A model generated the notes under the pieces. That model did not search any database. It was not told where the DNA came from and was given only the letters and a program-made list of their open reading frames with translations. Of a stretch of DNA of 64,000 bases, positions 43,844 through 56,900 are shown piece by piece. A program made the translations under genes and the position numbers. Origin of the DNA: Paramoeba atlantica (taxonomy: Eukaryota; Discosea); NCBI GenBank assembly GCA_977017575.1, contig CDRNVI010000184.1, forward strand, positions 62,001 through 126,000, written 5' to 3'. The number at the start of each line of letters is the position of its first letter. Position 1 is the stretch's first letter.

Positions 43844-44513
43844 TGTTGGAGTGAGACCTGCTTCCAACACAGAAGTTGTGCCTTTCAGTGCCTTTTCAGT
43901 GTCTTTAGAACCTTCCCTGAGCTTCCCCAGGCTTCCTTGAGCCTCCTTGAGCCTTCCCTGAGCTTCCTTAATGCCTTTTATCATGAGTTTTAGTCCTTTC
44001 AGAGAGCTCTGAGCCTCACAGACAGCCATGTGCCATTTTATTATAATTTTAGCTAAAATCATAAGATTTTTTGTGCTCTTTTTATTCAATTTTCATGTTT
44101 GTGTTTTGCCCCCTTTTTCTTGCTGCTTTGCTGCTTTCTGCCTTCTTTCTGCTTTCTTGTCACTTTCTCTCTTTCTTTCTGCTTTCCTTTGTGATTTTTT
44201 GGCTTGCTTTGCTTGCTTTCTGTTTTCTTCTTTTGTTGTTATCATATTTTGTTGCTTTCTTCCTTCTTTGGTTGCTGTGTTGACTTGGGATTCTGATTTA
44301 AGTTGAGTTTCAGCAATTCTGTGCTTTTCTCAGTTGTGATTCCTTTTGTTGTTCTTCTTTTTGCTTTTCTGTTTCTTTGTTGTTGTTTTCTTGTTCTATT
44401 AGTGTTGGCTGGGGATCCTTCTTATAAAGGTTTTAATTCAAAGTTTCTGTTTCTCTTTCTTTTCTCTTGTTTTCTCTGTTGATTCTGCTTCCCTCCTCAC
44501 ATCTATCCTCACA
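43844..44513 (+). mobile_element. Solo LTR of the gypsy-A family
   Basis: A lone 670-bp LTR, TGTTGGAGTGAG...CTATCCTCACA, matching 21427-22212 but without the 149-bp internal duplication. CATA on both sides (43840-43843 and 44514-44517) fits the short duplication made by gypsy elements. It sits inside LINE-2 ORF1, and the uninterrupted site is visible in LINE-2b near 43540. Solo LTRs arise by recombination between the two LTRs of an element; it confirms the LTR ends. Confidence 0.92.
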
Positions 44514-44752
44514 CATACCTGGAACTGTTTTTTTCAGGAATAATGGTGTTGAATTAGTGTTTCCTCCAGCAACTCTGCTGAAGGACAAGTTAGAGCTTTT
44601 GGAGGACATAATTGGATGGAGTAAGTTGAGAGCTATCAGCAGATATGCTCAACTTCCTGTGGGGTGGTTTTCTACCACAGCAAACTTGAGAAAGGGAAGA
44701 TAATAGCAAAAAAGAACCCTCAGATAACTTCTAAGGGTTTTTTTTTTTTTTT
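44514..44752 (-). mobile_element. LINE-2 copy d, 5' end
   Basis: LINE-2 5' UTR and ORF1 start, minus strand, ending (5') with CCCTTAG and an A-run in the element's sense (44738-44752). It continues, across the solo LTR, to 43773. Confidence 0.85.
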
Positions 44753-45293
44753 AGTTTCCTTTCTCTTCAATAATAGATTGGATCATAAAACTATCTTCCT
44801 CCTTGTGGGCAAGGATGGCATAGTGTTTGGTTCTTGTCTCCACTCTAATACTTCTCTTGAGGTTGGTTTGACTTTCAATAGCTCTCAGGAAGTTGGGGAA
44901 GGTAGGAATCTCATTGAGGAAGGCAAAAGCTTCTACTGGGGAGAGGGGGCATACTCTGGCTCCTTTAATGAGAGACAAGTTGAGTTTGGTAGCAAGGTGA
45001 GTGGAAAGGGAGGCATTCTTAATATCAATCATCTCCCAAAGCTTAGCAATCATTTGGTTCATATCTGAGACTGCTTTTTTCAAAAATAGTAGTATTGAAT
45101 TAGCATTTCCTCTAGCAACTCTGTTGAAAAACAAGTTAAAGCTTTTGGAAGATATAATTGGATAGAGTAAGTTGAGGACTATCAGCAGATATGCTCAGCT
45201 CCCTGTGGGGTGGTCTTCTACCACAGCAAACTTGAAAAAGAGAAGATATCAGCAAAAAAGAACCCTCAGATGATTTCTAAGGGTTTTTTTTTT
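44753..45293 (-). mobile_element. LINE-2 copy f, inverted 5' segment
   Basis: The first 540 or so bases of LINE-2 in minus orientation, from the 5' A-run (45284-45293) to the codons of SIIEEKGN at 44755. The frame 45134-44751 encodes ORF1 (FFNRVARGNANS...). It ends almost exactly where the plus-strand segment that follows begins, so the two together make up one LINE with its 5' end turned round. Confidence 0.8.
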
Positions 45294-47063
45294 AGAAGAA
45301 GGAGGATATCCTCATGATTCAATCTATTATTAAAAAGAAAGGAAACCTGATCACCAACCAACTCAAGAGTTCTTGTATTTGGAGAGTTAATCATGATGTC
45401 CATTTGTGAGGGATCAAGATCAAACTCTCTTTTCAAGTTTCAGAGAATGAGTGGATTTACAATTTATTCAATAGAGAACCACCTTCCCTCTCTCAATCTC
45501 AAAGAAGTGGTACAAGTCTCTGAGGACTGCATCATCATCTTCTACAAATCCATTCCCCTCTCTCTAGTTTGCCTTATTGCCAAGACCAAAGAATTCATCC
45601 AAATCAATATTTTGATTAAAGCCAAGTGTTCCATTTGAACACCAATCAAACCATACCACCTCCTTATTGAGTGCCCCTTCTGTGGGGTGAACCATCTTGC
45701 AAGCCTTACTTGCACTGTAGAGATTATTCAGAAACAAGGAGAAGATGCCATCAGCAAGCTTTTTGAAGAAGAACAACAAAACTTTAGTCTTGAAAAAGAC
45801 CAAATCATGATCACAAATGCAAAGAAGTATGAAGAAATGAAATTTATTGATGAAAAAGAAACATCAACTAAAGAACAGTGCCTTAAGGAAAAAGATAAAA
45901 TTGCTGAAATGGAGAGTGAAAAGAAAGAAATGAGCAAAGGCTCTAAAACACAAGGTAAGAATGAATAAAAAAAGAGGGAAGTGAATGAACAGGAAAGAAG
46001 GGAAGAGGATGGTGATGGAGATATAATTATAATCAAAAGAAGAAAGACTGATAGTAAGGAAGAAAACAAGGAAGAAGAGAAGAGTGATGGGTCAGTCACA
46101 ATGAAAATCCCTTTGAAAGGAGGAGAGATTGAGGAAATAAGTTTTGGTATGAGTGAGAAAGCTTGAGCATGGCTGGGGGATCTTCCAACCCAATTCAGGT
46201 GGAAGCAGGGAATGAAAAAACTAAAAAAAATAGTTACAAACCTTGAAAATAGCAAATATGAATTACTGAACAAAAAGCTTCAATAAGTTTTAATTGAAAC
46301 AGTTCAATTTATTACTTCAAACATAGCTAAATTCAAGAAAAGACCAAGACAATTATCAGCAGAAGAAACAGAAGAAATAATCAATAAAGATAGAGAAAAA
46401 GTGAGGCAAAGCAAAAAGAAATTGAAAGGCAATACAAATAAAATGTTAGAAGCTAAAAAATTGAATATAATTTCCAAAACCATTCTTGCAGGGAAGGAAA
46501 AAAATAATAGGATGAGAAATTCTAGAGGTGTTTTTTTCTCTTCTCCCTCCACTGATGTCCCCTCCCCTTCTCCTTCCACTGATGTCACTTCCCCTTCTTC
46601 CTCCACTGGTGTCCCTTCTCCTGCTTCCTTCACTGGTGTCCAGAGTGTTCCTCTCTCCAAAGATGTCCTTGATGGAGTTCCTGGATCACAAGCTAAAAAA
46701 ATAACCCAAAAAAAGAACATTGTTACTGGCCTACAAAATCAGAAAAACATTACCTTTTTTAGTAATTTAGATGAACATAAATTTTCAACTTTTTCATTTG
46801 GTTTTCATTCTAGCAATGGCCAAAAAATTGCTGATTCTCCCTTTCCCTCTTGTTCTTAGGATGCCAGTCTTGATAGAAGCTTAAAATCATCCCCAAATAA
46901 CCCTCAGGAAAGCTTTTCTATTGTTTAAAAGGAAAAGAGGAAAAGTTTAAAGAAAAAAAGGAAAAAAAAAAAAGAAAAAACCAGAAAAAAAAGGAAAAAA
47001 GTTGAAAGAAAGTTCTAAGTTAGAAGTTAATTAAAAAAAAAAAAAAGAAATACCAGAAGATAG
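45294..47063 (+). pseudogene. LINE-2f ORF1, middle and C-terminus
   Basis: Readable pieces at 45393-45638 (LKEVVQVSEDCIIIFYKSIPLSLVCLIAK), 45687-45968 (knuckle, then IIQKQGEDAISKLFEEEQ), 45981-46166 (Glu-rich) and 46401-46859 (basic segment, linker repeats, FSTFSFGFHS). A lysine-rich A-run tail ends at TAG 47061-47063. At least four frame breaks. The ORF2 ATG follows at 47072 after 8 nt. Confidence 0.8.
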
Positions 47064-47071
47064 AGTGAAAG

Positions 47072-47440
47072 ATGGTGAACAAAAAGAAAAAAAAAGAAAA
47101 AAAGAATAATCAAAATATCAAAAAGTATGGATTCCTTTAATCTCCCCCCCTGAGATTTGATGCTCAACTTCAACCCTCTCCTTTAATGGTTGTCAATAAG
47201 TCCCAACTAATTTCTCAACTTCCTATTCCCCCCACCTCCCTCAACTTCCCTTTCCCCCAAGAGAGACTTTGTGATTTTCAAATCCTCTCTCTGAAATCTA
47301 ACCCTCTTAATTTACTCCAAATTCAATGTTTTTCTTGTTTCCCTAACTTGAAAGTTCTCTCCTGGAATATAAACAAGCTTCAAAATAAAGAAAAACTCAA
47401 GATCTGTAAAAGAATAGCAGCTAGTTCCTGCCTTCTATTC
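47072..47440 (+). pseudogene. LINE-2f ORF2, N-terminal remnant
   Basis: From the ATG at 47072 through the Ser/Pro-rich leader to the first endonuclease strand (KVLSWNINKLQNKEKLKIC, about 47350-47406). It is cut there by LINE-2c. Other copies have Gly where this one has Lys in NING. Confidence 0.8.
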
Positions 47441-47907
47441 TTTTTTTTTTTCCACTAAACATCAGAAAATGCTATTAATTTATTAAGGTAAAAAACCATC
47501 ATATAGATAGAAAAGATAGTTTAGGTTTTACCAATTGGTAACATAGACATGGTTAATAATATTTAAATTAATTAATTCTTAGAATAGTTAGTTAATCTTC
47601 ATCATCACTTGGAGGAAGTTTACCTTCTTTAAAGATTACATATCTTTTTTTTTTTTTTTTTCTTTTCTTTCTGTTCTTTTCATTATCCAACATACTTTCA
47701 CATAACTTGTCACTTAGGATTGAAGTAGAATATATATTATAGAGGTTTTTAGAAAGGGCTACAGGTGTTATCAAGGTTCCATCAAAAGAGAGAGGTTTGG
47801 AGAAGTATACCACTTGAATTGTAATCACTAAACCTTGAAATTTCCTCAAGAGTGTGGAAAAAGGGATAGAATAACTTTAATCATACTTAAGGGAGTTGTT
47901 CAATTTA

Positions 47908-48231
47908 TTTTTTCTTTTTAACACTGGACTTTATTAGGTAATGGTTTAACTCAAAGCTATTAATTTTTTAAGGTTAAAGATAATGAGGATAGAGTTTCAC
48001 TTCTTTAGGTTTAAATGGTCCAAAGACCTTTAATTCACTTAAACTCCTTCTCAGGAACTTTATTTTCTGCTTTTTAGTAGATAGAGTAAAGAATAACCTG
48101 TTCTGTTTTTCACATTCAAGTGAGCAAGAAGAGAAAATAATATTTTTAATATTTTCTTCTTTGAAATTTGAACCTACAACCCCAAATTGAAGCAATAGCT
48201 GTTTTACCAACTAAGCCATCATGCCACAATT
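47908..48231 (-). mobile_element. SINE-A copy 5, full length, in LINE-2c
   Basis: tRNA-like head near 48231, central domain, AATAAA tail ending near 47908. The duplication GGRGTTGTTCARTTTA flanks it (47892-47907 and 48232-48247), 14 of 16 identical. Same sense as the LINE. Confidence 0.93.
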
Positions 48232-49023
48232 GGGGTTGTTCAGTTTAGTCTATAAAAAAGAGTTATCAACAATCCATTTTTCTTCAGTTTTTCCAACTTG
48301 TCTAATACAAAGATTTCATTTGAGATCATTAACAGCAGCTATTTCATCCATAACTGACCAACTAACAGTAGTAGCAATAGCATCAGCATGTTTGTTGAGT
48401 TTATAAAAAATATGAATAAATTTAATATCTTCAAATCTAACAGCAGTTGCTCTAATCTCAATCAACAGGAGGTTAAGTTCATGATTACTAATATTGTAAT
48501 TCTTAGGAGCTGCCTTAATTAATATCATATAATTACCAACAATTTAGATGTAAGAACCCAAACCTCTTGCACTCTTTAATCTCAAGAGATAGCTTTTGAA
48601 TTCATTAACATTATTTGTACTGAAGAAAATAGTTTCAACATCAATCAGAATTTCCTTTCCATCTCTGAAAATAGCATAGTTAGCACCACCAAGGTGAGGA
48701 TCAGTACAACTTGAACCATCATAGAAAACTTGTAAGTCTTTAAACTTGAACTTTTCAATCTCTCTCTTTTTCTTTGCAGAGGTTGGGTTTTTACAAAGAG
48801 GTTTGGGAAGGAATTTGTTCTTTTTTAAGATTTTGTAAAAGATATCAATAGCATACTCAGCAAATTGAGATCCTTCAGCACACACAGTTATTCACAGTGT
48901 AAGTAAGACAGCACTCACTATTGAGGTGAAGAGGTTTGAGCAGTATTGAACAGTAAGTTCATACACAAAGAAAGAGGATTCTCAAGATGGAAGTTTCAAC
49001 TTTATGCAGCTTTGTCCCATCTT

Positions 49024-49345
49024 TTTTCTTTTTAACACTGGACTTTATTAGGTAATAGCCTAACCCAAAGCCACTAATTTTTTAAGGTTAAAAATAACAA
49101 AGATAGAGTTTCACTTCTTTAGGTTTAAATGGTCCAAAGACCTTTAATTCACTTAAACTCCTTTTCAAGGAATTTATTCTCTGCTTTTTAGCAAATAGGG
49201 CAGAGAATAATCTATTCCATTTTTCACATTCAAGTGAGCAAAAAGAGAAAATAATGTTTTTAATATTTTCCTCTTTGGGATTTGAACCTGTAACCCTGAA
49301 TTGAAGCAATAGTTATTTTACCAACTAAGCCATTATGCCACAATT
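49024..49345 (-). mobile_element. SINE-A copy 6, full length, in LINE-2c
   Basis: Complete SINE-A with the head near 49345 and the tail near 49024. Flanked by AGCTTTGTCCCATCTT (49008-49023) and AGCTTCATTCCATCTT (49346-49361), differing at two bases. Confidence 0.93.
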
Positions 49346-50945
49346 AGCTTCATTCCATCTTCTCAAGGTAGCTTTTAGCACAAATACAAGTTTCAAGGAG
49401 GTGGGTTCAAGATTCTTTTTCTTTCTTACATAATCAACAGGTAGGAGGTTTCAAAGTAAAATGGAAGATCTTATCCATTATAGAGAGACCATGAATCAAG
49501 AATTTGGTAAGATTTCATTGGAGCTGAGGTTTAAAAGTATAAGCTAAGTTGTAGACAATACATTTGATCTTTCCATCCTCTTGGTAGATATCTTTAAGCA
49601 CAATAGGTACTTGATGAGAAAGGGAATTATAGTTTGTTTTGGTTAGGCCTCTCAAAGTCACTTCTTTAGAGATTTTTGAAGCAGCAGAGTAAGCATCAAG
49701 TCTCATAGCTCCAATGGCCAAGAGATTCTTGTATTCATAACTTAAAGGTTTATGAGAGATAAGAAGAGCCCAATTGAAGAGAATGAAATGGTGAACCTGA
49801 CATTTACTACCCATAAGAGAATGGCAAGCAGTTAAAATGGTGGTTTTTAGATTGGCATATGCTCCCAAGGCAGCTTGAATGAGTTTCCATACTATCACAG
49901 ATACAGATTGAGGGATAAGTTTAAAGCAGGCCAAGTAACTCATACAGGGAATTAAGTAGGTGTTAATTATCCTTACTTTTACTGCAAAGGGCCCTCCTTG
50001 ATTCTTAATGGCCTTACTTACTCCTTGCATCTTTTCACATACTTTAAATCAATCCTTCTTTAATTCCATCTTACAGTTTATTCACACACCTAAATAAGTT
50101 ATCTCATTGCTTTTAAAGTTGGTTTTGGGCATTGCAGACCAAGGGCCAGAAGGTTTATACATTTGAGTTATCAAAACAAAGCATTTTGAGTAATTCAAGA
50201 GAGCACCAGTTGCCTTTTCATACTTCTGAAAAGTGGGGGTCAAGAGGTTAATGGTGTTAACTTTTTTCAGGAGTAGTCCAAGGTCATCCATGAAACCAGA
50301 GAGCTTCTCAAGAGGGTGGTTCTTGTTGAGGCTCACCAGCAATAAATCAAAGATAATTAGGAAGAGAAGAGGGGAGATTGGGCAGCTTTGTTGAACTTCA
50401 GTTCTACTGGTAATAGAGTTAGCTGGAGAGGAGCTAGGTTTCCCTTCAATTGAGGGTAACCAAGTTTTAGAGGGGTGGAATACTTTCTCAATCACAAAGA
50501 TAGCTTGGAAAGGAGCCTTCAATCTCTTCAAGATGTGAATTAGAGCATCACAGTTTACATAATCATAAGCCTTGTAGAAGTCAGTTTGGAAGAATAATAT
50601 TTTATTCATTGGCCAAAGCTTCATAGAAGACATCATAAATTGTTTTCACAGTTGCATCAATTGATTTCCCCTTAAACATTGCATGTTAAGTATCAGAGAT
50701 TACTCCACTTGCAATTTCAGAAAACCAAAAAGCTTAATATTGTATTACAATTCAATAATCAGAGTTTGTTACACTTATAAGTCTGAACTGGTTAGAGCAA
50801 AAAATGTTCTCAACCTTGGGAATCAAACACAATTAGCTTTCTCCAAAGGAATTAGGGAATTTTATACTCTCTCCTGCTTGTTGAATCAATTTAATCCACA
50901 TCTTTTGATATTTCTTATAAGTTTTCTAATAGAGGGAAAAGAGAT

Positions 50946-53900
50946 TTCCAGACAAATTATAAATAAAATTGTACTTTTTACACAATTTTACAATTTATTT
51001 GACTTATTTACAAAAAAAAAAACATATTTCCCTTTGTTTTTGATCATTTCCCAACCACTTTTTTCAATGTCTATTTGTATTATTTTCATTTTTAGAAAAT
51101 TGTTATTCAGTTTTTGATGTTTAAAAGTTCATTTCCAAACAAGTTACAAATAAAATTGAATATTTTACTCAATTTTACAATTTATTTGATTTATTTACAA
51201 AAAAAAAAATATATTTCCCTTTGTTTTTGATTATTTCCCAATCACTTTTTTCAATGTATAATTCAATATTTGTATTATTTTCATTTTTTAGAAAATTGTT
51301 ATTTAGTTTTTGATGTTTAAAAGTTCATTTCCAGACAAGTTACAAATAAAATTGTACTTTTTACACAATTTTACAATTTATTTGATTTATTTACAAAAAA
51401 AAAAACATATTTCCCTTTGTTTTTGATTATTTTCCAACCACTTTTTTCAATGTTTATTTGTATTATTTTCTATTTTCATTTTTTCTCAATTGTTATTTAG
51501 TTTTTGATGTTTAAAAGTTCATTTCCAAACAAGTTACAAATAAAATTGTACTTTTTACACAATTTTACAATTTATTTGACTTATTTACAAAAAAAAAAAC
51601 ATATTTCCCTTTGTTTTTGATCATTTCCCAACCACTTTTTTCAATGTCTATTTGTATTATTTTCATTTTTAGAAAATTGTTATTCAGTTTTTGATGTTTA
51701 AAAGTTCATTTCCAAACAAGTTACAAATAAAATTGAATATTTTACTCAATTTTACAATTTATTTGATTTATTTACAAAAAAAAAAATATATTTCCCTTTG
51801 TTTTTGATTATTTCCCAATCACTTTTTTCAATGTATAATTCAATATTTGTATTATTTTCATTTTTTAGAAAATTGTTATTTAGTTTTTGATGTTTAAAAG
51901 TTCATTTCCAGACAAGTTACAAATAAAATTGTACTTTTTACACAATTTTACAATTTATTTGATTTATTTACAAAAAAAAAAACATATTTCCCTTTGTTTT
52001 TGATTATTTTCCAACCACTTTTTTCAATGTTTATTTGTATTATTTTCTATTTTCATTTTTTCTCAATTGTTATTTAGTTTTTGATGTTTAAAAGTTCATT
52101 TCCAAACAAGTTACAAATAAAATTGTACTTTTTACACAATTTTACAATTTATTTGACTTATTTACAAAAAAAAAAACATATTTCCCTTTGTTTTTGATCA
52201 TTTCCCAACCACTTTTTTCAATGTCTATTTGTATTATTTTCATTTTTAGAAAATTGTTATTCAGTTTTTGATGTTTAAAAGTTCATTTCCAAACAAGTTA
52301 CAAATAAAATTGAATATTTTACTCAATTTTACAATTTATTTGATTTATTTACAAAAAAAAAAATATATTTCCCTTTGTTTTTGATTATTTCCCAATCACT
52401 TTTTTCAATGTATAATTCAATATTTGTATTATTTTCATTTTTTAGAAAATTGTTATTTAGTTTTTGATGTTTAAAAGTTCATTTCCAGACAAGTTACAAA
52501 TAAAATTGTACTTTTTACACAATTTTACAATTTATTTGATTTATTTACAAAAAAAAAAACATATTTCCCTTTGTTTTTGATTATTTTCCAACCACTTTTT
52601 TCAATGTTTATTTGTATTATTTTCTATTTTCATTTTTTCTCAATTGTTATTTAGTTTTTGATGTTTAAAAGTTCATTTCCAAACAAGTTACAAATAAAAT
52701 TGTACTTTTTACACAATTTTACAATTTATTTGACTTATTTACAAAAAAAAAAACATATTTCCCTTTGTTTTTGATCATTTCCCAACCACTTTTTTCAATG
52801 TCTATTTGTATTATTTTCATTTTTAGAAAATTGTTATTCAGTTTTTGATGTTTAAAAGTTCATTTCCAAACAAGTTACAAATAAAATTGAATATTTTACT
52901 CAATTTTACAATTTATTTGATTTATTTACAAAAAAAAAAATATATTTCCCTTTGTTTTTGATTATTTCCCAATCACTTTTTTCAATGTATAATTCAATAT
53001 TTGTATTATTTTCATTTTTTAGAAAATTGTTATTTAGTTTTTGATGTTTAAAAGTTCATTTCCAGACAAGTTACAAATAAAATTGTACTTTTTACACAAT
53101 TTTACAATTTATTTGATTTATTTACAAAAAAAAAAACATATTTCCCTTTGTTTTTGATTATTTTCCAACCACTTTTTTCAATGTTTATTTGTATTATTTT
53201 CTATTTTCATTTTTTCTCAATTGTTATTTAGTTTTTGATGTTTAAAAGTTCATTTCCAAACAAGTTACAAATAAAATTGTACTTTTTACACAATTTTACA
53301 ATTTATTTGACTTATTTACAAAAAAAAAAACATATTTCCCTTTGTTTTTGATCATTTCCCAACCACTTTTTTCAATGTCTATTTGTATTATTTTCATTTT
53401 TAGAAAATTGTTATTCAGTTTTTGATGTTTAAAAGTTCATTTCCAAACAAGTTACAAATAAAATTGAATATTTTACTCAATTTTACAATTTATTTGATTT
53501 ATTTACAAAAAAAAAAATATATTTCCCTTTGTTTTTGATTATTTCCCAATCACTTTTTTCAATGTATAATTCAATATTTGTATTATTTTCATTTTTTAGA
53601 AAATTGTTATTTAGTTTTTGATGTTTAAAAGTTCATTTCCAGACAAGTTACAAATAAAATTGTACTTTTTACACAATTTTACAATTTATTTGATTTATTT
53701 ACAAAAAAAAAAACATATTTCCCTTTGTTTTTGATTATTTTCCAACCACTTTTTTCAATGTTTATTTGTATTATTTTCTATTTTCATTTTTTCTCAATTG
53801 TTATTTAGTTTTTGATGTTTAAAAGTTCATTTCCAAACAAGTTACAAATAAAATTGTACTTTTTACACAATTTTACAATTTATTTGACTTATTTACAAAA

Positions 53901-56900
53901 AAAAAAACATATTTCCCTTTGTTTTTGATCATTTCCCAACCACTTTTTTCAATGTCTATTTGTATTATTTTCATTTTTAGAAAATTGTTATTCAGTTTTT
54001 GATGTTTAAAAGTTCATTTCCAAACAAGTTACAAATAAAATTGAATATTTTACTCAATTTTACAATTTATTTGATTTATTTACAAAAAAAAAAATATATT
54101 TCCCTTTGTTTTTGATTATTTCCCAATCACTTTTTTCAATGTATAATTCAATATTTGTATTATTTTCATTTTTTAGAAAATTGTTATTTAGTTTTTGATG
54201 TTTAAAAGTTCATTTCCAGACAAGTTACAAATAAAATTGTACTTTTTACACAATTTTACAATTTATTTGATTTATTTACAAAAAAAAAAACATATTTCCC
54301 TTTGTTTTTGATTATTTTCCAACCACTTTTTTCAATGTTTATTTGTATTATTTTCTATTTTCATTTTTTCTCAATTGTTATTTAGTTTTTGATGTTTAAA
54401 AGTTCATTTCCAAACAAGTTACAAATAAAATTGTACTTTTTACACAATTTTACAATTTATTTGACTTATTTACAAAAAAAAAAACATATTTCCCTTTGTT
54501 TTTGATCATTTCCCAACCACTTTTTTCAATGTCTATTTGTATTATTTTCATTTTTAGAAAATTGTTATTCAGTTTTTGATGTTTAAAAGTTCATTTCCAA
54601 ACAAGTTACAAATAAAATTGAATATTTTACTCAATTTTACAATTTATTTGATTTATTTACAAAAAAAAAAATATATTTCCCTTTGTTTTTGATTATTTCC
54701 CAATCACTTTTTTCAATGTATAATTCAATATTTGTATTATTTTCATTTTTTAGAAAATTGTTATTTAGTTTTTGATGTTTAAAAGTTCATTTCCAGACAA
54801 GTTACAAATAAAATTGTACTTTTTACACAATTTTACAATTTATTTGATTTATTTACAAAAAAAAAAACATATTTCCCTTTGTTTTTGATTATTTTCCAAC
54901 CACTTTTTTCAATGTTTATTTGTATTATTTTCTATTTTCATTTTTTCTCAATTGTTATTTAGTTTTTGATGTTTAAAAGTTCATTTCCAAACAAGTTACA
55001 AATAAAATTGTACTTTTTACACAATTTTACAATTTATTTGACTTATTTACAAAAAAAAAAACATATTTCCCTTTGTTTTTGATCATTTCCCAACCACTTT
55101 TTTCAATGTCTATTTGTATTATTTTCATTTTTAGAAAATTGTTATTCAGTTTTTGATGTTTAAAAGTTCATTTCCAAACAAGTTACAAATAAAATTGAAT
55201 ATTTTACTCAATTTTACAATTTATTTGATTTATTTACAAAAAAAAAAATATATTTCCCTTTGTTTTTGATTATTTCCCAATCACTTTTTTCAATGTATAA
55301 TTCAATATTTGTATTATTTTCATTTTTTAGAAAATTGTTATTTAGTTTTTGATGTTTAAAAGTTCATTTCCAGACAAGTTACAAATAAAATTGTACTTTT
55401 TACACAATTTTACAATTTATTTGATTTATTTACAAAAAAAAAAACATATTTCCCTTTGTTTTTGATTATTTTCCAACCACTTTTTTCAATGTTTATTTGT
55501 ATTATTTTCTATTTTCATTTTTTCTCAATTGTTATTTAGTTTTTGATGTTTAAAAGTTCATTTCCAAACAAGTTACAAATAAAATTGTACTTTTTACACA
55601 ATTTTACAATTTATTTGACTTATTTACAAAAAAAAAAACATATTTCCCTTTGTTTTTGATCATTTCCCAACCACTTTTTTCAATGTCTATTTGTATTATT
55701 TTCATTTTTAGAAAATTGTTATTCAGTTTTTGATGTTTAAAAGTTCATTTCCAAACAAGTTACAAATAAAATTGAATATTTTACTCAATTTTACAATTTA
55801 TTTGATTTATTTACAAAAAAAAAAATATATTTCCCTTTGTTTTTGATTATTTCCCAATCACTTTTTTCAATGTATAATTCAATATTTGTATTATTTTCAT
55901 TTTTTAGAAAATTGTTATTTAGTTTTTGATGTTTAAAAGTTCATTTCCAGACAAGTTACAAATAAAATTGTACTTTTTACACAATTTTACAATTTATTTG
56001 ATTTATTTACAAAAAAAAAAACATATTTCCCTTTGTTTTTGATTATTTTCCAACCACTTTTTTCAATGTTTATTTGTATTATTTTCTATTTTCATTTTTT
56101 CTCAATTGTTATTTAGTTTTTGATGTTTAAAAGTTCATTTCCAAACAAGTTACAAATAAAATTGTACTTTTTACACAATTTTACAATTTATTTGACTTAT
56201 TTACAAAAAAAAAAACATATTTCCCTTTGTTTTTGATCATTTCCCAACCACTTTTTTCAATGTCTATTTGTATTATTTTCATTTTTAGAAAATTGTTATT
56301 CAGTTTTTGATGTTTAAAAGTTCATTTCCAAACAAGTTACAAATAAAATTGAATATTTTACTCAATTTTACAATTTATTTGATTTATTTACAAAAAAAAA
56401 AATATATTTCCCTTTGTTTTTGATTATTTCCCAATCACTTTTTTCAATGTATAATTCAATATTTGTATTATTTTCATTTTTTAGAAAATTGTTATTTAGT
56501 TTTTGATGTTTAAAAGTTCATTTCCAGACAAGTTACAAATAAAATTGTACTTTTTACACAATTTTACAATTTATTTGATTTATTTACAAAAAAAAAAACA
56601 TATTTCCCTTTGTTTTTGATTATTTTCCAACCACTTTTTTCAATGTTTATTTGTATTATTTTCTATTTTCATTTTTTCTCAATTGTTATTTAGTTTTTGA
56701 TGTTTAAAAGTTCATTTCCAAACAAGTTACAAATAAAATTGTACTTTTTACACAATTTTACAATTTATTTGACTTATTTACAAAAAAAAAAACATATTTC
56801 CCTTTGTTTTTGATCATTTCCCAACCACTTTTTTCAATGTCTATTTGTATTATTTTCATTTTTAGAAAATTGTTATTCAGTTTTTGATGTTTAAAAGTTT

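Larger units (their letters stand above)
45294..47440 (+). mobile_element. LINE-2 copy f, forward segment
   Basis: Plus-strand LINE-2 from the middle of ORF1 into the ORF2 endonuclease, where it is cut at 47440 by the 3' end of LINE-2c. It carries the clearest LINE-2 knuckle: CPFCGVNHLASLTC (about 45678-45719), a CX2CX3HX5C pattern. The 24-bp linker repeat is present about four times (46530-46640). Confidence 0.88.
47441..50945 (-). mobile_element. LINE-2 copy c, 5'-shortened
   Basis: Minus-strand LINE-2 from the poly(A) (T-run 47441-47451) back to the start of the reverse transcriptase, where it meets the satellite at about 50945. Two SINE-A copies (47908-48231 and 49024-49345) interrupt it. 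The junction with the satellite shares TTTCCA with both sides. Confidence 0.9.
47592..50945 (-). pseudogene. LINE-2c ORF2: reverse transcriptase, RNase H, C-terminus
   Basis: The reverse transcriptase is in pieces: 50636-50082 includes FFQTDFYKAYDYVN (about 50580) and FMDDLGLLLKK (about 50290); the thumb lies at 50030-49515. RNase H at 48885-48316 reads FYDGSSCTDPHLGGANYAIF and later NKHADAIATTVSW; SINE-A copy 6 lies between thumb and RNase H, and SINE-A copy 5 between RNase H and the C-terminus (47849-47592, ending NRKKRKKKKKRY). Several stops and shifts; non-functional. Confidence 0.88.
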
